Assembly: GCF_030363035.1 (NCBI RefSeq)
Contig: NZ_JAUCMN010000001.1
Span: 434,001 to 498,000, forward strand
Direction of reading: 5' to 3'
Origin: Curtobacterium caseinilyticum
Lineage (GTDB): Bacteria; Actinomycetota; Actinomycetes; Actinomycetales; Microbacteriaceae
DNA: 64,000 nt
This document shows, in pieces, positions 16,721-23,469 of the stretch (position 1 is the first letter of the stretch; each line of letters starts with the position of its first letter). The notes under the pieces are model-generated. The model was not told the DNA's origin, did not search any database, and saw nothing but the letters and a program-made list of their open reading frames with translations. The position numbers and the translations under genes were made by a program.

Positions 16721-16758
16721 CGCACGATGCGCCCCGTCGAGACGGGGCGCATCGTGCG
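16721..16758. terminator. Perfect 18-bp hairpin between kgd and the GNAT gene
   Basis: Arms 16721-16738 and 16741-16758 are exact complements (core GCACGATGCGCCCCGTC). It lies between converging genes, so it can stop both. Confidence 0.85.
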
Positions 16759-16775
16759 TTCCGGGGTGCGGCGCG

Positions 16776-17216
16776 CTACTTGAGCTTCGTGTAGCGGACG
16801 CCGGCCTCGTGGTACCCGCGCTTCTGGTAGAAGCGGTGGGCGCTGTCGGTCGCAGCAGCGGACACCGCGCTGAGGCGGTGCGCACCCTGCTCGACGGCCC
16901 ACTGCTCGAAGACGTCGATGAGCGCGGAGCCGGTGCCGCTCCTCCTGGCCGACGGGTCGACGACGAGCAGCAGGAGCTGCGCGGTCGGCTCGTCGCTCGC
17001 GTAGGACCACGTCACCTGCGCGCCCGCGACCGCCACGGCACGGCCCTCCTCGCCCCGGACCAACCAGGTCCGGTGCCCGGCCTCGGGCACGAGCCGTTCC
17101 AGCCGTGCACGCATGGCGGACTCGTCCACGACGTGTCCGAGCAGGCGGACGAGGGCGGTGACGTCGGCGACGTCCGTGTCGGACCAGGTGGTGATCGACT
17201 CGGCGGTGAGGGTCAT
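16776..17216 (-). CDS. GNAT-family N-acetyltransferase
   Basis: A 146-residue single-domain acetyltransferase. The acetyl-CoA site is LLLVVDPSARRSGTGSALIDVFEQWA (motif A, with RxxGxGxxL form RRSGTGSAL), followed by the late strand LSAVSAAATDSAHRFYQKRGYHEAG. The substrate, an amine or amino acid, cannot be named. ATG 17216 has a TAGGGT box 6 nt upstream. It stands alone between the kgd terminator and a tandem repeat. Confidence 0.85.
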   Translation of the reverse strand: MTLTAESITTWSDTDVADVTALVRLLGHVVDESAMRARLERLVPEAGHRTWLVRGEEGRAVAVAGAQVTWSYASDEPTAQLLLLVVDPSARRSGTGSALIDVFEQWAVEQGAHRLSAVSAAATDSAHRFYQKRGYHEAGVRYTKLK

Positions 17217-17222
17217 GGGGCG

Positions 17223-17228
17223 ACCCTA
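17223..17228 (-). promoter_or_regulatory. -10 box TAGGGT for the GNAT gene
   Basis: On the minus strand TAGGGT is 6 nt before ATG 17216. Confidence 0.45.
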
Positions 17229-17289
17229 CCGAGCCGGTGCCCCGTGTGACGACACGCCGTCGGCCCCGTCACGGATCGCCTGCGCTGCC

Positions 17290-17385
17290 GACCGGTGGGT
17301 CGCCCGCGCCGCCGACGAGTGGGTCGCCCGCGCGGCCGACCGGTGGGTCGCCCGCGCCGCCGACTAGTGGGTCGCCTGCTCCACG
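17290..17385. repeat. 24-bp tandem repeat overlapping the rsrA stop
   Basis: Units begin at 17290, 17314, 17338 and 17362 with core GTGGGTCGCCCGCGCCGCC. The first and third are identical, the second differs at a few bases, and the fourth is the diverged end of the rsrA reading frame including its stop (17364-17366). A worn fifth unit precedes at about 17266. The array appears to have grown out of the gene's 3' end. Confidence 0.75.
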
Positions 17386-17606
17386 CGGATGCGCGCCAGG
17401 ACCTCGGAGCGGAGCTGCTCCGGGGCGGTCTCGGCGCAGGCGCGCTTCACCGTCTCCATGAGCACGACACCGACGCGGTGCTCGCTCGTGCAGTCCTCGC
17501 AGGTCTCCATGTGCTCGCGGATGTCCGCGGCGTCCTCGCGGCAGAGCTCGTCGTGGAGGAACTCCTCGAGCTCGGCCTTCGCCTTCGAGCAGTCGCAGCC
17601 GCTCAT
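17364..17606 (-). CDS. rsrA: Mycothiol-system anti-sigma factor RsrA
   Basis: An 80-residue zinc anti-sigma protein. The ZAS motif HxxxCxxC is HMETCEDC; further cysteines are CDC near the N-terminus and CRE in [10 protein letters not shown]. In the RsrA family zinc-bound reduced protein holds SigR; disulfide formation releases it. The ATG overlaps the sigR stop as ATGA (17603-17606), the usual coupling that keeps sigma and anti-sigma in balance. The 3' end runs into a tandem repeat. Confidence 0.93.
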   Translation of the reverse strand: MSGCDCSKAKAELEEFLHDELCREDAADIREHMETCEDCTSEHRVGVVLMETVKRACAETAPEQLRSEVLARIRVEQATH

Positions 17607-18379
17607 CGTGCGTCCTTCCCGTCGGTGCGACCAGCGGTCGCAGGTGTCTTCCGGCCACGTCCCCGCATCGTCGCCGTCGACGCTGCGTCCGGGACGATGC
17701 CGGTCTCGCGTGCGTGGTCCGCCAGGAGCCCGCGGAGGAGCCGGCGGCCACGGTGGAGGCGGCTCATGACCGTCCCCACGGGGGTCTTCATGATGTCGGC
17801 GATCTCCTGGTAGGAGAAGCCCTCGACGTCGGCGAAGTAGACCGCCATCCGGAAGTCCTCCGGGATCGACTGGAGGGCGTCCTTCACGGCGGAGGACGGC
17901 AGGTGGTCGATGGCGTCGGCCTCGGCGGAACGGGCGGACACCGACTGCGTGACGCTCTCGGCGCCGCCCAGCTGCCAGTCCTCGAGCTCGTCGATCGTCC
18001 CCTGGTAGGGGTTCCGCTGGTTCTTGCGGTAGGTGTTGATGAACGTGTTCGTGAGGATCCGGTACAGCCAGGCCTTGAGGTTCGTGCCCTGCCGGAACTG
18101 CCGGAACGCCGCGTACGCCTTGACGAAGGTCTCCTGCACCAGGTCGGACGCGTCCGCCGGGTTGCGGGTCATGCGCATCGCGGCGCCGTAGAGCTGGTCC
18201 ATGAACGGGAGCGCCTGCTCCTCGAACAGCGACCGCAGCTCACCCTCGGACACCGTCTTCTCGTCAGCCGGCTCCGCCTCGGGCTCGAGGGCGTCCGCTT
18301 CCTCGGAGACCGCGTCGAGCTGGGCCTCGGTCTCCTCGACCAGGTCGTGCGGTGCTGCCTGCGGTTCGTCGGTCGTCAT
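17603..18379 (-). CDS. sigR: ECF sigma factor SigR (SigH) of the thiol-oxidative stress response
   Basis: A 258-residue group IV sigma factor. Region 2 runs from about residue 65 ([29 protein letters not shown], with [19 protein letters not shown]), region 4 is near residues 170-230 ([34 protein letters not shown]). It is paired with RsrA and expected to drive thioredoxin and mycothiol genes. The first ~60 residues are an acidic extension. ATG 18379 sits 8 nt behind a TAGACT box. An internal in-frame GTG at 18253 would give a 216-residue form, close to the usual length, so two isoforms are possible as in Streptomyces SigR/SigR'. Confidence 0.92.
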   Translation of the reverse strand: MTTDEPQAAPHDLVEETEAQLDAVSEEADALEPEAEPADEKTVSEGELRSLFEEQALPFMDQLYGAAMRMTRNPADASDLVQETFVKAYAAFRQFRQGTNLKAWLYRILTNTFINTYRKNQRNPYQGTIDELEDWQLGGAESVTQSVSARSAEADAIDHLPSSAVKDALQSIPEDFRMAVYFADVEGFSYQEIADIMKTPVGTVMSRLHRGRRLLRGLLADHARETGIVPDAASTATMRGRGRKTPATAGRTDGKDAR

Positions 18380-18387
18380 CACGGACG

Positions 18388-18393
18388 AGTCTA
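18388..18393 (-). promoter_or_regulatory. -10 box TAGACT for sigR
   Basis: On the minus strand TAGACT is 8 nt before ATG 18379 (5 nt before GTG 18382). No GGAAT/GTT SigR-type sites were seen directly upstream. Confidence 0.5.
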
Positions 18394-18520
18394 GGCCGAG
18401 CCCGATCGTCGTCCGCACGGTCGGCAGCGCCGTCCGTGCCTCCGCGGACCGCACGGCCGACGATGCCGTGCGCGACCGTTCGAGTGTCGCTGTCGCCAAT
18501 GGTCCTCCCGCAGTGTTCAG

Positions 18521-18526
18521 TACCCT
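18521..18526 (+). promoter_or_regulatory. -10 box TACCCT for aroA
   Basis: TACCCT is 9 nt before ATG 18536 with no ribosome site between. Confidence 0.5.
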
Positions 18527-18535
18527 GGTGAACCG

Positions 18536-19894
18536 ATGGCCGAGTCGACGCATTCCCACCGCCCCGATCCCTGGATCGCACCCCTCGCCCGCGGGCCCCT
18601 GCGCGGCGACGTCGCCCTGCCCGGCTCGAAGTCGTTGACGAACCGGGAGCTCGTGCTCGCCGCCCTCGCCGACGGCCCCTCGACCATCCGGCTCCCCCTG
18701 CACTCCCGCGACTCCGCGCTCATGGTCGCGGCGCTCCGGCAGCTCGGCGTGGGCATCGACGAGGTCGACCCGGCACCCGGCGCGGCGCCGAACCCGTACG
18801 GCCCGGACCTCCGGGTCACGCCGGCCCCGATGCACGGCGGCGGCGCCGTCGACTGCGGCCTCGCCGGCACCGTGATGCGCTTCCTTCCGCCGCTCGCCGC
18901 ACTGGCCACCGGCCCGGTCACGATCGACGGCGACCCCTACGCGCGGAAGCGCCCGATGGGCGCGGTCATCCAGGCGCTCGTCGACCTCGGCGTCGACGTG
19001 ACCGACGACGGTGACGGCGCAATGCCGTTCTCGTTCACGGGCACCGGGGCGGTGCGGGGCGGCGCCCTGTCGATCGACGCGTCGGCGTCGTCGCAGTTCG
19101 TCTCCGGCCTGCTCCTCTCAGCGCCGCGGTTCGACGAGGGCCTGCACCTCGTCCACGTCGGCGACCGGCTGCCGAGCCTGCCCCACATCGACATGACGGT
19201 CGCGGCCCTCCGCGCCCGCGGCGTCCGGGTCGACCAGCCGGCCGTCGGCGAGTGGGTCGTGCACCCCGGGCCGATCGCCGCCCGCGACGTCACGATCGAG
19301 CCCGACCTGTCGAACGCCGCACCGTTCGCGGCGGCCGCGCTCGTCGCCGGCGGCACCGTCCGCATCCGCACCTGGCCGACCGCGACGACGCAGGTCGGCG
19401 CCGACCTCGAGACGCTCCTCCCCCTGTGGGGCGCGACCGTCACGCGCGACGGCGAGGACCTCGTCTTCGACGGCGGCGTCGGGGTGGTGGGTGGAGCCTC
19501 TCTGCCGGGTGTGACGCTCGACCTGTCCCGCGGCGGCGAACTCGCCCCGGCGCTCGTCGCGCTGGCGGCCCTGGCCGACGAGCCGAGCGAGATCACCGGG
19601 ATCGGCCACCTGCGTGGCCACGAGACGGACCGCCTCGCGGCGCTCGCGGCGGACGTGAACCGGTCGGGAGGCTCGGTGCAGGAACTCGACGACGGCCTGC
19701 GGATCACGCCGGCTCCGCTGCACGGCGGTGGCTGGGCCGCGTACGACGACCACCGGATGGCGACCGCGGGCGCCCTGGTCGGCCTCGTCGTCGACGGCGT
19801 CGCCGTCGACGACATCGGATGCACCGCGAAGACGCTGCCGCAGTTCCCCGGGCTCTGGGCGGACCTCGTGGCGACCGGCACGAAGGGGGCCTGA
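18536..19894 (+). CDS. aroA: 3-phosphoshikimate 1-carboxyvinyltransferase (EPSP synthase)
   Basis: A 452-residue EPSP synthase of the shikimate pathway: shikimate-3-phosphate plus PEP to EPSP. Marks include [17 protein letters not shown] (substrate lysine and Ser/Thr), [27 protein letters not shown], the Asp-containing [16 protein letters not shown], and [15 protein letters not shown]. The usual glycine-rich loop NAGTA reads LAGTV here. It probably starts leaderless and is followed 4 bases later by rsgA, so the two share a transcript, a pairing common in this lineage. Confidence 0.96.
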   Translation: MAESTHSHRPDPWIAPLARGPLRGDVALPGSKSLTNRELVLAALADGPSTIRLPLHSRDSALMVAALRQLGVGIDEVDPAPGAAPNPYGPDLRVTPAPMHGGGAVDCGLAGTVMRFLPPLAALATGPVTIDGDPYARKRPMGAVIQALVDLGVDVTDDGDGAMPFSFTGTGAVRGGALSIDASASSQFVSGLLLSAPRFDEGLHLVHVGDRLPSLPHIDMTVAALRARGVRVDQPAVGEWVVHPGPIAARDVTIEPDLSNAAPFAAAALVAGGTVRIRTWPTATTQVGADLETLLPLWGATVTRDGEDLVFDGGVGVVGGASLPGVTLDLSRGGELAPALVALAALADEPSEITGIGHLRGHETDRLAALAADVNRSGGSVQELDDGLRITPAPLHGGGWAAYDDHRMATAGALVGLVVDGVAVDDIGCTAKTLPQFPGLWADLVATGTKGA

Positions 19895-19898
19895 CGCC

Positions 19899-20984
19899 GT
19901 GAGCTGGTGGGATGACGTCGACGGGGACGACACCGACGAGGACGAGCCGTACGGGCAGTACGAGTCGAAGGTGCGGATCCGTCCGAACCCGAAGGGCAAC
20001 CGGCCGCGCACGAAGGTGCGGCCGACCTACGACGACGCCCCGACGGGCTGGGTGACGAACGTCGACCGCGGGCGCTTCGGTGTGCTCGTCAGCGCGTCCC
20101 CGGGCACGGCCGCGGACCCGGACGGCGCCGGCGAGGGGCGCGTCATCACGGCGACGAAGGCCCGGGAGCTCGGGAAGAAGTCCGTCGTCACCGGTGACCA
20201 CGTGTCGCTCGTCGGTGACGTCTCGGGTGATCCCGGGTCGCTCGCGCGGATCGTGAAGGTCGCCGAGCGGTCGACCCTGCTGCGACGGAGTGCGGACGAC
20301 ACCGACGAGGTCGAGCGGGTCATCGTCGCGAACGCCGACCAGATGCTGATCGTCGTCGCAGCCGCCGACCCCGAGCCGCGCCCACGACTCATCGACCGCT
20401 ACCTCGTCGCCGCCTTCGACGCCGGACTCGACCCCGTGCTCTGCGTCACGAAGACCGACCTCGCCGACCCGGCGCCGTTCCTGGCGCACTTCGCCTGCCT
20501 CGACCTGCGGATCGTCACGAGCAGGTCCGACGACGTGCCCCACGAGGCACTGCACGAGGTCCTCGACGGCCAGGTCACCGTGACCGTCGGGCACTCGGGT
20601 GTCGGCAAGTCGACGCTCGTGAACGCCCTGACCGGGTCGACGCGGGCGACCGGTGTCGTGAACGCCGTGACCGGCCGCGGGCGCCACACCTCGTCGTCGT
20701 CGATCGCGCTGCGGGTGCGCGACGGCGGGTGGATCATCGACACCCCGGGGGTCCGCTCGTTCGGCCTCGGACACGTGCAGCCCGAGAACGTGTTCCGGGC
20801 GTTCGCCGCGCACGCGGTCCCGGTGCGGGAGCCCGTTGACGGCATCCCGCTCTCGCAGGCCCACGACTGGGAGATCGTCGACCGGGTGCAGGACGGCGAG
20901 CTCGGTCCCACCGGGGTCGAGCGGCTCGACTCGTTCCGCGCCCTGCTCACGGGCATGGGTGGGGACGACCCCGGCACCGACTAG
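19899..20984 (+). CDS. rsgA: Ribosome small-subunit GTPase RsgA
   Basis: A 361-residue circularly permuted GTPase: OB-fold region first, then G4 (CVTKTDLADP), G1 (GHSGVGKSTLVNAL) and G3 (IDTPGVRSFGL) in the order typical of RsgA/YjeQ, which checks late 30S assembly. The N-terminus has an acidic then basic tail (residues 1-45). The C-terminal zinc domain of most RsgA proteins (three Cys and one His) is not recognisable: only two cysteines occur in the whole protein and both lie in the GTPase core. GTG 19899 has a GGGGG ribosome site 9 nt upstream. Confidence 0.92.
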   Translation: MSWWDDVDGDDTDEDEPYGQYESKVRIRPNPKGNRPRTKVRPTYDDAPTGWVTNVDRGRFGVLVSASPGTAADPDGAGEGRVITATKARELGKKSVVTGDHVSLVGDVSGDPGSLARIVKVAERSTLLRRSADDTDEVERVIVANADQMLIVVAAADPEPRPRLIDRYLVAAFDAGLDPVLCVTKTDLADPAPFLAHFACLDLRIVTSRSDDVPHEALHEVLDGQVTVTVGHSGVGKSTLVNALTGSTRATGVVNAVTGRGRHTSSSSIALRVRDGGWIIDTPGVRSFGLGHVQPENVFRAFAAHAVPVREPVDGIPLSQAHDWEIVDRVQDGELGPTGVERLDSFRALLTGMGGDDPGTD

Positions 20985-21009
20985 GCCGCGACCCCGGACG
21001 GCGCGGGTG

Positions 21010-21015
21010 TACCGT
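21010..21015 (+). promoter_or_regulatory. -10 box TACCGT
   Basis: TACCGT is 8 nt before GTG 21024; leaderless start predicted. Confidence 0.5.
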
Positions 21016-21023
21016 TGCCACTC

Positions 21024-22163
21024 GTGCCCGAAGTTGCAGAACACAACACAGTCCGACCCGAACAGGCCCACCACGGGGAGCACGCGGCGGTCCAGCCACC
21101 GCGCGCCGCCCGCGCGGCGGCGGTGACGGCGGAACTGCTGCCCGAGCACCTCGGCCGGACGCTCCGGTCGTTCGGCTCGCACGTCCTCGTGCCCCTGTTC
21201 CTGGCGGTCGGCATGGCCCTGGCGTACCTCGGCGCCTTCCACGCCCCGACCCCGCACGAGCTCCCCGTCGGGATCGTCGGCACGGGCCCGACCGCACAGG
21301 TGTTCGCCCAGACGGTGACGGACGAGTCCGACGGTCGGCTCGTCGCACACGTGGTGGCGTCGTCGTCCGAGGCCGAGCGCCGGGTGCGCGACCGGGACCT
21401 CGCCGCGGTGTACGCGCCCGGCACGTCCGGGGCCACCCTGTACGTCTCGACGGCCGCGAGCGAGACGACCGCCACCGCCGCGCAGGAGGTGTTCCTGCCG
21501 ATCGCCTTCGACCAGCACCTGCCGTTCACCGTCGAGGACGTCGTCCCGACCGGCAGCGAGGACCCGACCGGCCAGGGCCTGTTCTTCCTGCTCGTCGGCC
21601 TGAGCGTCGGCGGCTACGCCTCGGCGATCGCGGTCGCCGCGTCGGCTGCGAAGCTCCGGGCACCCTGGACGGTCGTCGTCGGTGCTGCCACGGCCGCGGT
21701 CGTCGCAGGCATCGGCGTCCTCGTCGCGGGCCCGCTGTACGGCGTGGTCCCGGCGCACCGGTGGGAGGTGTTCCTGTTCGCCTGGCTCTACGACGCGGTG
21801 ATCATCGCCCTCGGCGTCGGCCTGCACCCGCTGCTCGGACGCTGGACCACGCCGATCCTCACGATGCTGTTCGTCATGCTCAACTTCACGAGCTCGGGTG
21901 GCATCTTCCAGCCGTCGTTCCAGCCCGGGTTCTTCGCCGCGCTCAACACGTTCTGGAGCGGTGCGGCGTGGCTCGAGGCAGCGCAGGACATCGTGTACTT
22001 CCCGGACGCGTCGCTCGGTCGGGCCGCGCTCGTCCTCGTGCTCTGGCTGGCCGTCGCCGTGCTGGTCGGGATCCTCGTGCACGGTCTCGCCGCTCGGCGC
22101 ACCCGGCTCGCCCGGCAACGGGCCGTCACCCGGCTCGAGGAGGAGGAGGTCGTGGCTGCCTAG
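21024..22163 (+). CDS. ABC-2/YhgE-like membrane protein
   Basis: A 379-residue protein: polar N-terminus of about 50 residues, one transmembrane helix (about 55-75), an external domain of about 115 residues, then five or so hydrophobic segments from about 190 to 365 and a charged end (LEEEEVVAA). This one-plus-five layout is that of ABC-2 type permeases and the YhgE/Pip or DUF3533 membrane proteins. No ATPase gene is adjacent. The start at GTG 21024 rests on the TACCGT box. Possible roles are export of a surface polymer or toxin; I cannot choose. Confidence 0.55.
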   Translation: MPEVAEHNTVRPEQAHHGEHAAVQPPRAARAAAVTAELLPEHLGRTLRSFGSHVLVPLFLAVGMALAYLGAFHAPTPHELPVGIVGTGPTAQVFAQTVTDESDGRLVAHVVASSSEAERRVRDRDLAAVYAPGTSGATLYVSTAASETTATAAQEVFLPIAFDQHLPFTVEDVVPTGSEDPTGQGLFFLLVGLSVGGYASAIAVAASAAKLRAPWTVVVGAATAAVVAGIGVLVAGPLYGVVPAHRWEVFLFAWLYDAVIIALGVGLHPLLGRWTTPILTMLFVMLNFTSSGGIFQPSFQPGFFAALNTFWSGAAWLEAAQDIVYFPDASLGRAALVLVLWLAVAVLVGILVHGLAARRTRLARQRAVTRLEEEEVVAA

Positions 22164-22168
22164 GGCGC

Positions 22169-22174
22169 TACCCT
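22169..22174 (+). promoter_or_regulatory. -10 box TACCCT
   Basis: TACCCT is 7 nt before GTG 22182 and begins six bases after the previous stop. Confidence 0.5.
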
Positions 22175-22181
22175 GGCGTCC

Positions 22182-22964
22182 GTGGACCTCAGCGCCGACC
22201 TCGACTTCGCCCGCTCCCTCGCCGACACCGCCGACGCGATCAGCCTCGAGCGTTTCCGTGCGGCCGACCTGCACGTGTCGAGGAAGGCCGACAGCACGCA
22301 CGTGACCGACGCCGACCAGGCGGTCGAGCGGGCACTGCGCGAGCGGCTCGGGGCCGAACGGCCCGACGACGCCTTCCTCGGCGAGGAGACGACGGCGGAC
22401 ACGGGCGCGGACGCCCTGAGCGAGGGGCACCGGCAGTGGGTGGTCGACCCGATCGACGGGACGGCCAACTACCTGCGCGGCGTGCCGGTCTGGGCGACGC
22501 TCATCGCGCTGGCCGTGGACGGCCGACCGGTGCTCGGCGTCGTGAGCGCACCGGCGCTCGGCAAGCGCTGGTGGGCGGCCGAGGGCCTCGGGGCGCACTC
22601 CACGGACGGCCCCCTGCACGTCTCGGGCGTCGCCGAGCTCGCCGACGCGAGCCTCAGCTACAACAGCATCCAGCAGTGGGACGAGGACGACCGCCTCGAC
22701 GCCCTCGTCGCCCTGTCCCGCAGGGTGTGGCGCACCCGCGCCTACGGGGACATGTGGTCGTACATGCTCGTGGCGGAGGGCGTCCTCGACGTCGCCGGCG
22801 AACCGGACCTCAAGCCGTGGGACATCGCCGCCCTGGTGCCGATCGTCGAGGAGGCCGGCGGACGCTTCACCTCGCTCGACGGCGACCCCGGCCCCTGGCA
22901 CGGCAGCGCACTCGCCACGAACGGCCTGGTGCACGACGCCGTGGTCGAGGTCGTCCGCCGCTAG
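22182..22964 (+). CDS. hisN: Inositol-monophosphatase family enzyme, likely histidinol-phosphatase
   Basis: A 260-residue Mg2+/Li+-sensitive phosphomonoesterase. Metal-site motifs are LGEETT (Glu), WVVDPIDGTANYLRGVPVW (the DPIDGT core) and KPWDIAALVPIVEEAGG (WDxAA). The length and the FVT-less N-terminus DLDFARSLADTADAISLERF match actinobacterial HisN, the histidinol-phosphate phosphatase of histidine synthesis; a general inositol-phosphatase role is the alternative. Leaderless GTG start. Confidence 0.85.
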   Translation: MDLSADLDFARSLADTADAISLERFRAADLHVSRKADSTHVTDADQAVERALRERLGAERPDDAFLGEETTADTGADALSEGHRQWVVDPIDGTANYLRGVPVWATLIALAVDGRPVLGVVSAPALGKRWWAAEGLGAHSTDGPLHVSGVAELADASLSYNSIQQWDEDDRLDALVALSRRVWRTRAYGDMWSYMLVAEGVLDVAGEPDLKPWDIAALVPIVEEAGGRFTSLDGDPGPWHGSALATNGLVHDAVVEVVRR

Positions 22965-23014
22965 GTCACCGCCGGCGGCCCCCTCGGCCAGGGGTGTACC
23001 CCGGTTGTCCCCTA

Positions 23015-23085
23015 CCCCGGACGGGGGTCGGACCGCCACGCCCCCCGGACGGGGGCGCGGACCCCCCGGACTGGGGACAGCGGGG
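23015..23085. repeat. Three CCCCGGACGGGG-type inverted repeats
   Basis: After the hisN stop, three short palindromes of the form CCCCGGAcGGGG occur at about 23015-23027, 23043-23055 and 23063-23076. They can form hairpins and may act together as the hisN terminator. Confidence 0.5.
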
Positions 23086-23105
23086 GTGGACACACGACTG
23101 ACGAC

Positions 23106-23125
23106 CCATCGGTACCGACCGATGG
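23106..23125 (+). promoter_or_regulatory. Inverted repeat CCATCGGT-N4-ACCGATGG, probable operator
   Basis: An exact 8-base dyad covers the place of the -35 element for the -10 box at 23132-23137. A regulator bound here would contact or block RNA polymerase. The nearest candidate is the AAA/LuxR regulator encoded downstream. Confidence 0.5.
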
Positions 23126-23131
23126 ACCGGT

Positions 23132-23137
23132 TATCGT
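23132..23137 (+). promoter_or_regulatory. -10 box TATCGT before the small ORF and AAA/LuxR gene
   Basis: TATCGT is 5 nt before GTG 23143, a close version of the leaderless layout. Confidence 0.45.
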
Positions 23138-23142
23138 CGTGA

Positions 23143-23466
23143 GTGCGACAGACCAGCGGTCGCCCGGGTTCCCTAGACCCGGGCAGCGTCCGGTCGGTCG
23201 TGCATTTCGTCCGAAAAACCCTAACCCGAGGGGTGGTCCAGACGATGACTTCATCGTTCCCAGGCGGAACCGAGTGCACCCTCACTCGTCGTCCGCGCTA
23301 TCTCACCGACAGTCCTGGTGTGCGCTCCGTCGCCAGCTCGCGTCCGTCCGTCGCCACGGTCACCCGCCGTGCCGCCGAGCGGATCCCGTCCGTCGCCACG
23401 GTCACCCGCCGTGCGCTCGACCGGACACCCTCCGCCGCATCCGTCCCCGGACCCGGAGGCCGGTGA
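23143..23466 (+). CDS. Small basic Ser/Thr/Pro-rich protein before the regulator
   Basis: GTG 23143 opens a 107-residue frame that ends 3 bases before the regulator's ATG. It is Arg/Ser/Thr/Val-rich, with no hydrophobic helix. Residues 68-76 and 82-90 repeat PSVATVTRR, encoded by a 42-bp period DNA repeat. A later ATG at 23245 gives a 73-residue version. Its stop overlaps the regulator's ribosome-site area (GGAGG near 23456), so translation of the two is likely linked. No homology is recognised; it could be a leader peptide or a partner of the regulator. Confidence 0.4.
   Translation: MRQTSGRPGSLDPGSVRSVVHFVRKTLTRGVVQTMTSSFPGGTECTLTRRPRYLTDSPGVRSVASSRPSVATVTRRAAERIPSVATVTRRALDRTPSAASVPGPGGR
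23344..23414 (+). repeat. 29-bp direct repeat, 42-bp period
   Basis: Copies at 23344-23372 and 23386-23414 are identical (core CCGTCCGTCGCCACGG). The period is 14 codons, so the frame of the small protein is kept. Confidence 0.7.
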
Positions 23467-23469
23467 GTC

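Noticed and set aside
12924..16721. 1265-codon open frame opposite kgd
   Set aside because: Arg/Val/Leu/His/Asp-rich complement of a strongly coded gene; kgd has all its domain motifs on the other strand.
17269..17751. Gly/Asp/Pro repeat protein read through the 24-bp array
   Set aside because: Out-of-frame reading of rsrA and the repeat; the real rsrA frame has the ZAS motif.
19704..23285. 1193-codon open frame on the minus strand opposite rsgA, the membrane protein and hisN
   Set aside because: Crosses three well-supported plus-strand genes and their promoters; composition is that of a shadow frame.
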